This document shows positions 34,101-49,100 of a stretch of 64,000 bases of DNA, piece by piece. Within the stretch, counting starts at the first letter, position 1. Each line of letters starts with the position of its first letter. A program made the translations under genes and the position numbers. This stretch comes from Amphiura filiformis. Lineage: Eukaryota > Echinodermata > Ophiuroidea > Amphilepidida > Amphiuridae. The stretch lies in the NCBI RefSeq assembly GCF_039555335.1, contig NC_092628.1, positions 77,068,713-77,132,712 on the forward strand. Reading direction: 5' to 3'. The notes below the pieces were generated by a model. That model worked only from the letters and a program-made list of their open reading frames with translations, was not told the DNA's origin and searched no databases.

Positions 34101-37100
34101 GCTGTATGGGCAAAGGGGTAACCAGCTCTGATGAAGATGATAAGTCCGGGTATAAGTCATCATTGGATGAGACGGCAAACGGCAGATCTGATGAGAATGA
34201 GTCAAAGAAGAAGAAGAAACAAAAGAAGAAAAGAAAATTGATGGCGAGGAAGAGCACCAGTGATACTACCAAAGGTATGTATGGTAATACTGCTGTCTTT
34301 ACCATTTTTCACGCAGATGTGGTCATGTGGCAGTGATTTCAATAGGTTGAAGCTGCTGTTTTGCTCGCAAATCTATGCGGCGTCTTTAAGCTTGTGCATG
34401 TGTTTGCCAGCACTTTAAGCAAACACTAGCGATTTTAGGCTGCACCTAATGAAATGAGCACTGACGCCACTGCAACATCACTGTCGATATTAACACCTAG
34501 TACCATATTTTTGTTAATATGTTTTCAGTACCGTGACCATAAGTTTAGAGATAATTCAGACTGGCTTTGTTTTCTATGCATTAAGCAGGTTCTAAAAAAT
34601 AAAACTTTGTTTGTGTTTGTTACTTTCCATTACAAATAAACAAGTTCATTTGCATCTTCTTTTCCCCGGGTCTTTTCCATGGCAACCAGCTGCAACTACA
34701 GAGAGCGAGATTCTAGACCAACCACCAAACAAAATGAATAAACCAATACATGAGACTCCATTCACTCCTTTCACACCGTTCTCCAACATCCGTAAAGATG
34801 GGTTTGGTCAAGAGACTCCAAGTAACTTCCTAGAATGGGATAATTATGGAGAGAACATGTTACCATCAACATCTAGTAGAGGAGAGAATATGAGTCATGG
34901 ATCATTTGGGGATGAAGAGATTACTAAATCTGGGGGAAACATTCAGGTAGGACTTAGCGGAATTTTTATATGAAGTGATGCTTATAGAGTTATCAGGATC
35001 TTGATGTTATTAATTTTTATTCTCAAAATTTCAGTTGTAGAAGTGCTAGACTTAAGTGCACTATTATGTAGTACAGGTTTCTATGATGAAATCAAAGACT
35101 ATGTCATGTTTGCATGTGTTGTCAATGGTAGGGGAACCATAGTACCTCTGGATAGTGTGTGTGGTCTCTGTGTGATGGTTTTGTTGCAATGGTCAAAATA
35201 TGCTTTTATTTTATCTTTGCTGATAAATGTAGGAGGGCACTCTCCTACGGATAAGTTAAGTAATTCTTGACGTGTACGCAATGTAAGGCATGTGTATGCT
35301 TTCTTCTGTACCGCACTATCTGCACGTGTATTTATCGCAGAGCGTTCATAATGTTCGAGCTTGGCCAAGAATTACTTAATTTACTTGTAGTTCTTGTGTA
35401 GCTTGTGGATTTCTTAAATTAAAAAAACAAAACAATAAAAAACCTCAAAATGGTAAAAAACACATAAATGTTCATTTACCTAATAGAAAGATGCACAGGT
35501 TCTGGTCATCTTGCAATTTGTTGTCTCATCTTCTGTTGTTCTGCACAGTCAATGTTTTTCCCTCTGTCTCTTCCATCACAGTATCATAAAGACATGCTAG
35601 CCATATTTGACCAGATAGAGAAGGAAGGTGGCCCAAAGCTGACACAAATGCTTCCTGCTAATACAGTAGATGAAGAGAAACTCGGTCTGCTCATGACTAT
35701 CTTACACATCCATCAGAAGAAAGAAGATGTACAAAAGTTGCTAGGAGTGACACAGGATCATCTGTGGGTGAGATGATATGATTATCTTACTATAAATAGG
35801 CTAATGTTGTGTGTATGTATCTATGTATGTGGCATATGTAAAAGGCTCCATCAGTTTCGATCCAAATGTCGCCAAATTCATACGGGAGATCGAGGAATAT
35901 ACGGGAAGATTGCCTGGACTTTATTTGGTTGAAATCGGTCAAGAATTGGCTGCAAAAACAGTGAAAATATGGGTAAAACGGGGTTTTTGTTATGAAAATC
36001 AGTTACCAGCCTGCGCGTCACTGTAGCTGGCAGGCAGCGCGTCGGCGCGCGAGCGTAATTCGCACTACGCAAATGTGCGCGTAAACGGCGCAGAGCCACG
36101 CGACTTGCGAGCCAGAGACCAGTGGACATGATAATACAGAAAGAAGGAAAAATAAATAAAAATTAAAGGACAAAAAGGTACATGGACGGGTCACGGGATT
36201 ATGATAAAGATGAACACGTCCGCATACATGCTATGAGAGGACGTATACGGGAAAAATATGTGTGTTGTATAAACAAAATGAAGCGGTAGACCTACTATAA
36301 AGAAAAATGAAATTAAAATGACAAAAGAGGTACGAGTAATTAGGTCAGCAGCATTTTTTTAATGGGAACAAAATAGCCCCATGTAGAAGAAACTGAAAAG
36401 AAAGGAAAAAAGGAAATGTAAGAAGAGACAGATTTATATAAATAAAATGTATCTTTTCGATGATTCTACCTGTTCAGTAATTCTTCCTGTTATAGTGAAC
36501 GCTCCCATTTACTCATCTAGCGGGGACCCACGCGAAGCGCGGGTATCTCGCTAGTTTCTTACAATTCATAAACTGTGCAGGATATAGCAAACTTATGTTA
36601 TGGAAAACTATATGTTTGATGCTTTCTACTGATGATAGCAAAATTGATATGGACAGAAAACTCAATTGGGTTTATGTTATCAACTGAAGAAAACAGCAAT
36701 AGTGACATAAACAGAAACATTTGTTATCTACCTAAGATAACAGCAATATAGACATAAACAGAAACATTTGTTTGTTATTAATGCTATCTACTGAAATTAA
36801 AATATTTGTAACAAATGCATAAAATTCTTGGTGGCAAGTGGAACTTGTCACTAAAAGTAATGTATAGGTGTTATCTAATACCTTGAAGAATCCCAATAAA
36901 TATTTAAGTATCAAAATCCCAGTGAATGTCAAGAAAAAAGTTCAATTATCAAAAATTATTTTTATTGTTGCAAAAATCCCTCAAATTCTACTGTCATTTT
37001 TTACCAGTTTATACACGTTTATGATTTGTAAAATGATAAATAGGAAACTCAAGCAGAATTAGAGAACTTACAGAGTCACCTGGTAGACATGGACACCTGC

Positions 37101-40100
37101 AATAAAGATGCCAAGATGGAGAATATGAAGATGGAGGAGAAACTGAACAGGTAAGGAGGCTGTATTGAAATGTATACCTATAAACAACTTATACATTCTT
37201 GTGGTTTTTTCAGGACTGTGCCTCTGCCATTTTGAACATTAGCCTTTTAGACTATAGTGTCTTATTAGTTTGGCTTCCTTGAGGCAGTGGCATCAGTATT
37301 TTGTCGCTTTGCGCATATACTTGCCAGTTCAATTCACATCATAATACTAATCATGGCGTGTCCGTCTCTCTGTCCGTGCGCGCGGTTCGCTAACACGTGT
37401 GCGCTATCGCGTAGTGCGCGGAGTACTGACGGGCGCAGTGCGAGCATTGGAAAGCATTACAGTGTGGCTAATTGTCAAGGTGCTTCTCATCGGATCAATT
37501 GGCCTATTTTCAACACATATTTCGGGGTATTTGGGGGGACCTCATAATTATGTGGTAGCAGGACAGGGCTTGGAAGAGGCGAACGATGGGTTTCCAGATT
37601 ACGGCCCAGTAAGCGTAACAGCTACAAAACTACTAAGTTGATTATTGTGTCAAATTGGGTCTTGATCATTGAGAGACATATATCATAGTAGTTTAAAAGG
37701 TCATGGCAGGTAGGCCTATGGGTAATGGGTGTTGGGTAATTAGAGATAGTCCTATCACAAGAACCACCCAACCCAAGAACCGCGAAATCTAGTGATTTAA
37801 TAAAATGCCCGCTGGAGCACACACTGATGTCACTGCCATGAGGAAGGCAAATGGACTATAATCTAAAACAGCTACTGGCATAGCTACAAACGTTACCATG
37901 AGGTTACAGGACCACAATTTGACCACTTCTCTGATTTGAATACCCATACTCATCTGAAATTATTACCAGCCAGATAGGTGGGTTAATATCTGCCCGGGGG
38001 TCACTCCCATTGTGGCCTGTACACCATCCGCGATAATGAAAAGCGCGTAAAAAGGGTAGTTTTTAGGTGGGAAGTCACGATACGCCAGCGTATCGCGTTT
38101 TAGTCAAGCAACAAACTAAATTCTGTGGCCTTTTTTGAAGACAATGTGCCACCTATCCTAACAAGTTGCTTGGGTCCCAAGTAACATATTTATACATGTT
38201 TACAAAAATCCAGATGCAGCAGATGGCGGCCATCTTGTTTTTCAAAATGGCGACATTTTTTCAATAATTTTCCATGATATTTCAAACTGACCTTTCCCAT
38301 TGTGAATTTATTGATACAATAGCAATTGTTTTAGGCCTAGGATATTATTTATGACATGTATGCACTAATATTGACAATTTTGATATTCAAAATGGCCGCC
38401 AAAAATTCAAAATGACCGCCAAATTCAACTTATTTCCTCTATACATACAATGAGCATTATAAAATATACGCTTAAGCAAGTAACATGTTAATTGATATAC
38501 CAACACATACACAAACTCACCCCCTACACTGCAAATACACACCACACCACTCAACACACCCACCCCCACATTCCAATGCTTACCTATAATTCACTCTCTA
38601 TGATAACATTTTATTTTAAAATCGTTCCTGAATTTAAAATCTGTAACTTCCACCTTAAATGTCTCCATGCCTCCTCATCTGGATATGATAATAATAATTA
38701 TGTTCCCGCTAAGTTTGATGTACCGGGGCCAGCCCATACTCATACCCGAACCCTAATCTTTACCCCGATCACCCCTAACTTGGTACCCAACTCATAACCA
38801 TGTAGGCCTACCCTGCTAAACGTACATCGTACTCTGATATCTATACCCCATAACATGTATATATCCCGTACTAGTACCCGAATGTCCTACCCTTATACCC
38901 TCTCGGTTCACATAACCCTGTATTCTTGGTACCCCTAACCTCATCCCTGGCCAGTAGCACTACCCATCCCTGGGGCCCCTAGACCCATCCAAGGGACCCC
39001 TTAACACCACACCGGACCCCATAATCCACTGCCCAGTGGCCCATAACCTGATATGTTCTGGCTAAAGTTGATGTACTCGGACCAGCCCATAACCACACCC
39101 TTGGCACCCTAACCATATCCTTAGTACCATAAGTCTCTTACTCCAGTACCCTTACACCGTCCTCAGTACCCCTAACGCCATCCCTGGGACTCCTAACGCC
39201 AAACCTGGAAACCAGGAACTCCATCCCCAGTACCCCTAACCCCCGGCCCTAACCCTATTCCCGGGACACCTAACACCAACTATGGGACCTTTAACTCCAT
39301 TCCTAGAACCTCTAGTCTAATCCCATCTTTGGTACCGGTAACCCCACATCCGGTACCCCTTACCTAATGCCCGGTGCCCTTAACTCCTTTCCTGGTACCG
39401 CATTACGCTGGGACCCCTAACTCCATCTCCATTACCCATTACCTTATTTCCTGGGACCTCTAACACCAACTTTGGGACTTTTAAACTCCGTTCCTGGAAC
39501 CTGGAACTCTTGCAGGGACCCGTACAGACCTGCCAACTGTCCCTCATTTTGAGGGACTGTCCCTCATTTGGGGTTTAAAGTGAAAAGAGGGACAGTCCTG
39601 CTTTCTGAAAATTTCAGTGATGGCAAATTTAAATGTAAGACCAGCAGAAAATGATGCAAACTTCACTTTAAAATTTTGCTATAGCATTCTCTTTAGTCTA
39701 TTGTGATAAATTTAGATCTGCAAAACCTTCCCTGAATTCTGAAAGTATTGCACACCTCAAGTCTTTGAATTTGTCGGTACCTGGTTTGTGTATATGTACA
39801 AAGTTTTGGCCTCAATGTCTCTCTTTCTTACTGCGCTAGGTTGGCAGGTCTGCCCATAACCCGTCCCTGGGATCCTAATCCCACCTTTGGTACATGCAAC
39901 CCCACAACCTGTTTACCCTTAACCAATGCCCGGCACCCCTTACTCTGTTCTTGGTACCCAATTAAAGGGCTACCCCAACCCTGTGACCCTAATTCTATCA
40001 CCATTACCCTTACCCTATTCCCTGGAACCTCTAACACCAACTATGGGACTTTTAACTCTATTCCTGGAACCCGTAACTCCGTCCCCGAGACCCATGACCC

Positions 40101-43100
40101 ATCCCTGGGATAATCCCATCTTTGGCTCCTGTAACCCCACATCTGGTTCCCCATATTCAATGCCTTAAACCCCTTACCCTATTCCTGGTACTCATATCCC
40201 TAACCCTTGGCCTCCATCCCCATTACCCTATTCCCGGGGACCTCTAACACAAGCTATGTGACCTTTAACTCAATTCATGGAACACCAAACTCCGTCCCTG
40301 AGACCCGGCCATGAAACATCCCTGGGACCCTAATACCATCTTCGGAACCTGTTAGCCCACATCTGGTTCACCATACCCAATGCCCAGTACCCCTTACTCA
40401 GTTCCTGGTACCCATTTCTCCAACCCTGGTACCCCTAACTCAATCCCCAGTCACCCATATCCTCTCCCTTGGACCTCAAACACGCGTCACGATCATGCGA
40501 CCTCTAACCCCATTCCTGGACCCATGACCGGTCATCTCTGAAACCCCTCAGCCCCTTCACCGGGACCCAAAACCTGTTACCCTGTCCTCAGTACCCCTAG
40601 CCCTTCCTCAGTGCACCTAACGCTGTCCCCGGTACCCATTATCCAAACCCTGGGACCATTTACTCCATCCCAGTACCCCTCACCCTATCCAATATTTTTC
40701 AAATTGACCCTTCCCATTGTGAATTTATTGGTACAGCATGTACAGTAGGCATTGTTTTAGGTGCCCTAACACCAACCACGGGACTCTCCCCATTCCTGGA
40801 ACCCCTAACCTCATCCCCCTAACCCTGTCCTTGGTACCCCAAACCCCATTGCTGACACCCCTAATGTCACCTGACCCCTGGAACCTAGCACCTTCACCTG
40901 GATCCATAAACTGTTGTCCCTAGGACCTTCGGTACCCTTTACTAGTACTCTTTTATACCCCATCCCTCCAACTCCATCCCTAGAAACCATTAAAAATTCC
41001 ATCCCCCGGGACCCATAAACCAATTCTGGGACCACTCGATACCTTTTTATATACCCTGTTCTCAATACCTCTCAATGTCTGGCCAATGCCATGTCCTGGG
41101 GGGTCTTCCTGTTTGAAGGTGTACAGGAAGGTGCCACGGTTTTGGGGTACCTTTTTCAGCGATTTTGGTATATCGATGGGTGGGTTTTCAGTGGAGACCA
41201 GTGCAACCAAGTGAACCAACTGGGCACATTTGGGCAAAATTGTCCTTAAATGGTTCAAATTTTTTGAAGAACCACGTACCCCCTGCTGCCATGTGCTTAT
41301 GGATGTAGTACAGCATGTAGCCCAAACTAGCACCACCAACTGTTCTTGTATAAAGGATACCAGTATGAGCCAAAAGCGTTTTGATACATTTTCTGTGGCA
41401 CTTTAAAATAATATACGAAATATACGGGGGGGGGGGGTTAAGGGTGTGGGGGTGGGTTGTGCTGTGACTTGTGCATTAAGTATGGGATTTGTGTGTGTTA
41501 TTATTTTAATATTCATGTCACGTGTCCAATCTCATATGTTACCAGATTGATGTAGGCTTATTGTATGTTTGAAGGAAATAAAGTGATTTCGGTGGCCATT
41601 TTGAATTTTTGGCGGCCATTTTGAATTTGTAAATCATTAATATTGGTGCTACTGCATGCCAACATGACAAAACTACTATAACAAGCCTAAAACAATCACT
41701 ACTGTGCCAATAAAATCACATTGGGAAGGGGCAGTTTGACAAATATTGGAAATATTTTGCCAAAATGGGCACCATTTTGAAAAACAAGATGGCCGCCTTC
41801 TGCTGCATCTGGATTTTTGTAAACATGTATAAATATGTTACTTGGGACCCAAACAACATGCTAGGATAGGTGGCACATTGTCTTCATCAAAAGGCCACGG
41901 GCCTTAAAAACTGGGTAGTTTGCTGCCCGACTAGTTTAGGGTGTCAAAAACATGAAAAATTGGAAAAAAGGGTAGCAAAATTGCAATTTCTAAATACGCG
42001 GAAATGAAATTTAGGGTATGAAATTTGATGTTAGGAATGAAATCCTTGTTTAGGGTGTCGTTTTAGCCAAGGGTTAAATCCTTGTTTAGGGTGCTTTTCA
42101 AAAGTTGATTATCGTGGATGGTGTACAGGCCACAATGGGAGTGACCCCGGATATCTGCTTGGCAGCAAAGTTACTTGTCATTGGCATGTGGGTAGGTGTT
42201 AAGGTATATCTCACTGCAAAACCTCATATTGGAAATCAATTATGAAGTTTAGCTATAAGAGCAGATACTGTACATAGTACATCACATACTGATGTAATGC
42301 AGCATACTTCCATATTTTTAAAGAAAATTTACTCTTTCCCCATCATAGAGATTTATTAACTATAAAAACTAATTGAAAATGTTATAGGCTTGACTAGCTG
42401 AGTAGATTATATCTTAATAGTTGCAAAGTTTTGGTAATACTTTAATTTAAAGAACCACTTGCAATTTCATAACTCGACATTGAAAAGACACATTATTTTC
42501 TTTATTGCAATGTATAAGTGCCATATAATCATAATTAGCATGATTAGACAAGTGTGTTTCCATGATGGGTCTTATTGTTATATTTCTGTTTTAGGAGCGG
42601 CAGTCAATTGTTACAAATACGGACTGAGCTGGAGACCAAGATCACTGTCCTAGAACGTGAAATAGAAAGACTGGATATGAGACTACAAGAACAAGGTATG
42701 ATTACTGCTTTTTGCCTGTCTCTTTTCCTCCCTCATAATAAATAAAAGTATTTCATACAGCATTTAGACACATGTAAGATTCAAATCATAGTGAAGCAGT
42801 AAAACTTGAGAAAAAAAGTCAATTCATTCTGGGCTTGTCTTTGCATTCCAGTACACCTATGAACATAGATTGATCAAATTTGGCTTGAATGGAGATTTGT
42901 TTTAGTGAACATTTTGGAAATTAACCTGCCATCTTGTTTTACACTGGTGTTAGCGGTACAGACTGCTTGAGGGTACATAACACAAAATAGCTTTCCATAG
43001 ACTTTATGTGCAAAATTTTACGTTTTAGGCCATAAGTCGAGTTACGTCTTACTTTGAAGTATATAGGCCTATTTGATATCATCTGAATCAGAACAAAATT

Positions 43101-46100
43101 CTGCATAACATCTCTGAAAATGACACAACATTTTAGGTCTACTTTTTGAGAAAAATAGCGCTATATAAAAAGGCCTGATTTTCCTGTGTTTACGTACGAA
43201 TGCTAACCGTGTTTTGACCTCGTGTGTTCATGCGCTCATCATTGTAAACATCACTCAAATTTTCGCGTTTTCTGTTCAAATTAGTAGAGATTACATTCAC
43301 AAGTTCTAGCAAAACACAATTTTCAACATTAAAATTGTTAATATTGTACCGATTTTGCCCAATTTTTATGCAAAGTTGGGACTATAGGCGTGATAAACTT
43401 TTGCCGGAAACTGCTTCACAGGCGGATTTAGTAGTATGAACCCTTGATTGTTTGAAGAACATGTAACTAAAGAACAGATGAGTGGACAGGAAAACAAATG
43501 AACAATACTTTATTTCACTCTGTGACTATTAGGCCTATATACCAGAAATGTGATTGAAGCTGTTCATATCATAATCCAGTTTCTTATTGATTGTTTTCTT
43601 GTCAGCTTCAACTACAAGTGGAAGCCAAGCTGAAATCAGAGTGCTTCAATTTCAGGTTTGTTTTTAAACAAAAGCATTTTACTGGACATTGTAGAGAATT
43701 TAGCAAGTACCAGTACTGCTATCTACAGTAGATAGCATGATTTGTTATTAAGATAGAAAATGATGAATGATTTGTTGAAAGTATTTAGTCCTTATCAGAA
43801 TGTCAAATATAATTGATGGATGTGTAAAATGTTGAATTTACCATGAAGCAGGTTATAATATTCAGCGCGTGTCTTCAGCGGTGTCTGACTGCTCTTCCTG
43901 ATTATCGCGTAAAAAGAACTAGATTACGTTTGGGTAATGTGATGCTATAAAGCTTGATCGGCGAATGAGGTGCAAATGAGATGTGATGCTATTAGCCAAT
44001 CAAAACCCAATTCTGTGTTTATACTATAAACAGAGCCAAATCAGCAGACCACTGAAGAACCTTACCATAGACTATTTTAAACTAATGCACATAAACTTTT
44101 ATTACAATAACCCTATTTTGTGATAATTATATTGATATGTGTATTATGTTAACAGAACTCACAACTCCATGACAAGCTCTTTCGTACAAGTGAAGAATTA
44201 GACAAGAAACGCTTGTTGTCGCAGAGTTTTACACAATTTGCAGGTTTGTACATGTTGTGTTTGAGCAATTTTATCTCTTTTAAAGAAATGTGTGCACAAT
44301 ATTAGTAGTATAATTTTGGGTAATTTGATTTCATTTTGGTCCACAATTTGAGACATTTTTGACATTCAGATGATTTTTTTTAAAGGTGTCTGAAAAGTCA
44401 ACATAAAACATTGCCACTAGTTATTTAAAACTATTAACTAATTTAATTGGGTCCATAATATTAATCTTTGTATAAATAAACTGCATTTGCAAGATCTGTG
44501 ATTTACAAAATTTATGCTATCAAATTTACTCATGTAGAACTGCAAATGTTGTTTCAAGCATTGAATATGATGGTATACATTTGTGATGTGATCAAACAAA
44601 ATGAGACGGATGTCGGGAATATTGATTTTGAGATATAATCAATAATAGTATTCAACTTCCTTTGTATTTTATTGTTCTGAGCAACACTAAAATGGTCATA
44701 TCTCTGGATAATTATGATGGTGTTTTCAGCAAAATAAACTTCTGAGAATGGCTCATATAATGAGATTGAAAACCGAATTTTGATTTTGTTCGACATCTGA
44801 CTCATTTTGCTTGATCGCATCACATTTTTCCTCATTAAATTTACCTTAATATTGTTTATTTTATTATTATTCTACTTGAAGTCTACAAACTCACAGTTTA
44901 TTCTTTTTTGTTAAAGAATATCTTAAATTCAGATTGCTTCTTCTGGAGGAAAAGTTGATCACCGAAAAACAACAGATGCATAAGATGATAAAAACAATCT
45001 CTTCTGCTAATTCTGAACTAGTCACTACCAATGGTTCATCAAGTAATGTCAGTATAGATGATGTCAGGGTAGAATTTGGAAATGTACCTGAAAATGAGAA
45101 TCCTGTGGCTGAGGTTAAATGTCATATAGTTTTGGTGCAACAGATTATTGAGGCAGTTGGTGTGGAAATAGGACATCTTGAAGATGCTGTCAAGGTAGGA
45201 TCTTGACAAATTAATTGGCATTTTCCATTTTTGTATTATTCTGTAACCACAATATAGGTTGTATCCAAATGATTGGTACCCATCAATGTTGATGTGTTTT
45301 GAAAAGCCTGCCTCTTCCAAATGCAACATTGGATACGCTTGAAACAGTCTACATACAATGTATAGTTTATGACTTGCTATATAATAATCTTAAGTTGAAT
45401 TTTGATGATAAAATAAGTAATGCAGAATAAAGGTGTGTATTTGTTTTCAATAAAATGCAATATAAAGTTAGCTTAATCAATAAGGCGTTCAACTATGGTG
45501 CAAGAGGTTGCGGGTTCGAGCCCTGACGGTAGTTTAGTACGTTCTCATGGAAAAATTGAATTAGCTTGAATTCCCCCTGGACAAGGAAATTACTGCTAAT
45601 TGTCTCGTTGTAACCCGTACAAAACTCGGGGAGCTGAACCTTGTTGTGATGGCCATTTGTGGAATGTCTAGGGTTTGCGCTCTTGAAGCTGCAAAGTCCC
45701 TGTGTTGTTGTTAAATGGTTTATGGAATGATGTGAGACTGTAGTGGTCAGCGACAACCTGTAAAGTGTGCTGAGGGTTGTAGATCAACGTCTAGGCATTG
45801 TGTCTATAAATCACTGCGTTTTTATAAAGTGGTCAAAATAACTTAATTCCCAGCAAACACAAAAACGTTTTAAAAACGTTTTAAATAAGTTATATTTTGG
45901 CTTTTGGTTTAGGTAAAAACATTTTAATAACATTAAAATGCCGGGTTATATAAAGGTCATGATAACGTTTTAAAACGTTTTGTATGAAAACACACTACAA
46001 CAATATATGTTTTCAAAAAATGTTATTGTAAACTATTTTTGCAAACATTTTTGCCAAATATTGTGTCAATACTTAAATAACATTATGTTAAAATATTTGA

Positions 46101-49100
46101 ATCCAGCAAACACAGAAATGTTCTTAAAATGTTTTTTCAAAACCTTTTAATAACATTTAAATGTCGGGTTATATAAAGGTCATGAAAACGTTTTTAAAAC
46201 GTTATTGAAAATATTTTGGGCAAACATTTTTACGCAAAATATTTTTTCGACTAAAATAACATTCTGTTTAGAATGTTTTGTATCAAGTTTTCAAGAATGT
46301 TTTTGGAATGTTATTAAAACGTTTTAATACCCTTTATATAACCCGACATTTAAACGTTTTCTGTAAAACATTTTTGTTTGCTGAGCAGTAGATTATCAAA
46401 ATATGTTTTTTAAGGTTATGAAAACGTTTTATACTCTTAATATACCCTTTATATAACCCGACATTTAAACGTTTTCTGACAACCTTTTATAACCATTTGC
46501 GAATGATGTCGAAAACGTTTTGTGTTTGCTGGGTTAGGAGTAAAGGAGGAAAAAAAGAGTAAAAAAGATCCCTCCCAAAGTCTAAACTCCATAGTTACAC
46601 CAGGTGTAATCTTAGACCTTGTCTAACTTGTTGTGCATATTGATTAGGGTTTAATATGTGAAGATTGACAGGACAGATCTACATCTACATGTCCAAAAAC
46701 TTGACAAACTCATTGAAGTACATTATAGATAGACTTGTCTCTTCAAATTGATAACATCACTGTATGTAGTACTTATTGCCTGACAAGATGGAACTAAAAT
46801 GCCATTTTTATCAAGTTCAATTTAACTGATGGAAATGAGAGTCTTGTTGGATCACGGTTCTTTGCACATCTTACCAGTGTGGAAATGTTATTTGTTTCTT
46901 TTTAGGTTAATTTAGAGGAATCCAAGCTGGAGAAAGCTGATCTCCAAGCAGAGCTGGAATTCTTGAAGTCTGAGCAAGATGCTACCAATCAAAAAGAGAT
47001 TCAGAGGCTTCAAGAGAGATGTCTGCAGCTGTGTGAAGACAATAATAGACTGGAAGACATGTGTATTCAGAATGCTAGGGAAATGGAGACAGAGAAGGAG
47101 AAATATCAAGACATGTGCGATCAGAATGCTGAGGAATTGAAGGCTGAGAAAGAAAAATATGAAGAAATGTGTATTCAGAATGGCAATGAATTGAAGGCAG
47201 AGAAGGAAAAATATGAAGGGATTGCTGAGGAATTAAAAGCTGAGAAGGAGAAATGTGAACAGGTAGAATTCATATTATTTTTAGTTTAGATATTTTATTC
47301 GCCTTGTTTCATCTTAAGTCATAAAAATAATTAGATTAAGATATTTTCATCAACCATTCACGCCCTCTAGACTTCAGTGCAAATAAATCTGTGAAATTGT
47401 AATGACTTGTTTGATTTCAGCTGGAAAAAGAAGCCCAGCAGATGTCATATGGCCAAATCATCATAGATCATGTACACCTAGAAGATGACTCAAAGCAAAG
47501 ACTTGAAGTAGCACAGGAAGAATGCACACAAGCCAAGAAAGATGTCACAGGTAGGTATTGTATCTAAATATGTTAATTGAAGCACCGAGATAGATCATGG
47601 ACCAGCCAGGCATATGATGAAAATTTACTGTGTTCTCTCTAATAAATCCCCCTTCAAATAATTCATACTTTGTGGTTCAAATAGCTTTAAGGGTCTGAAG
47701 GTACTGCACCATTGCAAAGTTATAATTCAGTCACTGCTGTTTTGGTGTTGATAAGAACCTGACAAAGCCATTATGATTATACTTTGGGTTCTGTGAAAGC
47801 TTGTGAATGCTGATTATTTGAGTTGTTAACTAGTAGCATGCCAATAATCACATATTTTAGGAAATGCTTAAAACATAAAGTTAACCATTAGTTGTCATGA
47901 ATCACATTATTATTTCTATGGTGATATTTTATAAGTGTTGATGTAGAGCAATTATTACCAGTACCTCAGGTTTACAAGACCTAAAACTACTTGGCCACAG
48001 AAGTGTCATGGATAGGGAAACTGGAAATTCAACCTATAAGCAGTCACTCAACCCTACCTCCTTCATGCTGGATCACTTTTTCTGTTTCCTCCTTTTATAA
48101 TTACTATAAATAATTACCGATGGCAAAACTTTATTTATGTTTTTCCTGAACATAGTGAAAATCCAGGAAGTTTCTTCTCTGCAAAAGAAGTGTAGTGAGT
48201 TGATCTCAATAGAAAGCCAGTTGCGTAAGGAACTTGAACACATGCGAGAGGAGAGCCAACATAAAATTGGAAAACTTGAGGTAGGATGTGATCCCTTTTC
48301 CAATACCAATGATGTCAACAATCAGTGGGGTAGCGCCATAGGGGCACCGGGGGGCCCCAATCGATCTGAAATTTTTAAAAATCCCATAGGAAAATTGCCG
48401 AAAAATGGCTTGTGCCCCCCAATCAGATCCGGTCCCCCCCCAATCATGGTCGGTGCCCCCCATGTGATGACCCACACTACGCCACTGTCAACAATCTTAA
48501 TTGATGTAGTGAACATTTGAGTATTGAGTAACTATGATAATAGTTTGTGTACATCTGACCATGATACATATAATGTGCATTCAGAACATTTGTCCTTTGA
48601 AAAGCTTTGTCGTATTCCCCAAATGGGGAAGCCAACATCATGTTTGGTCTAAGTGATAGCAAAAATTAAAGAATAATTAAATTGGTTTCTTCAGGAGTTG
48701 AATCCTAAACATCTAAATGTGATACTTCTTTAAATACATCAAAACAATTATATAAGGCTGAGTAACTGCGTAGCACTGTGAAAGCATATGGTCGTAGAAC
48801 TAAGAGTTTGAAACAGTGCAAAAATATATACACCGGAAGGCATAAATAAACACAACGTTTATAATTATATAAATGTACCTGCTAACCCGCTAATTAATAA
48901 TAAAAAAATACACTTACAATTAATTATTTAAATAATTATTTACACAAAAACAGTGCCACATAAAAAATGTTAGTCCAAAGAATGATAAAAAGTGTTAACC
49001 ATATAACTTTCTTAACAGGAGAACCAGACACTAGCTATCTCCTCATTACAACAACAGCGCACCAAGCAGGATACAGACAAGCAGGACCATGAGGCACAGA

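Larger units (their letters stand above)
37994..42150. mobile_element. 4.16-kb foldback DNA transposon with internal minisatellite
   Basis: Begins CCGGGGGTCACTCCCATTG and ends with the complement (CAATGGGAGTGACCCCGG), flanked by a perfect 8-bp duplication ATATCTGC (37986-37993 and 42151-42158). Inverted arms extend for several hundred bp: GGCCTGTACACCATCC, GACAATGTGCCACCTATCCT, AACATATTTATACATGTTTA and GCAGATGGCGGCCATCTTG all recur inverted at 41590-42130. Between the arms is 2.6 kb of degenerate pyrimidine-rich minisatellite. The 8-bp duplication suggests hAT or P/Kolobok-like relatives; no transposase is seen. It fills intron 7. Confidence 0.85.

Noticed and set aside
39841..41065. Pro/Thr-rich and Gly/Val-rich open frames
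   Set aside because: Translations of the CCCTAAC-rich minisatellite inside the 4.16-kb foldback.
44927..44931. Alternative acceptor TTCAG for exon 11
   Set aside because: It would shift the frame after exon 10; the acceptor at 44916 keeps phase and extends the helix.
45467..45540. Functional tRNA gene
   Set aside because: A- and B-boxes are present, but the acceptor stem does not pair and a long SINE body follows.
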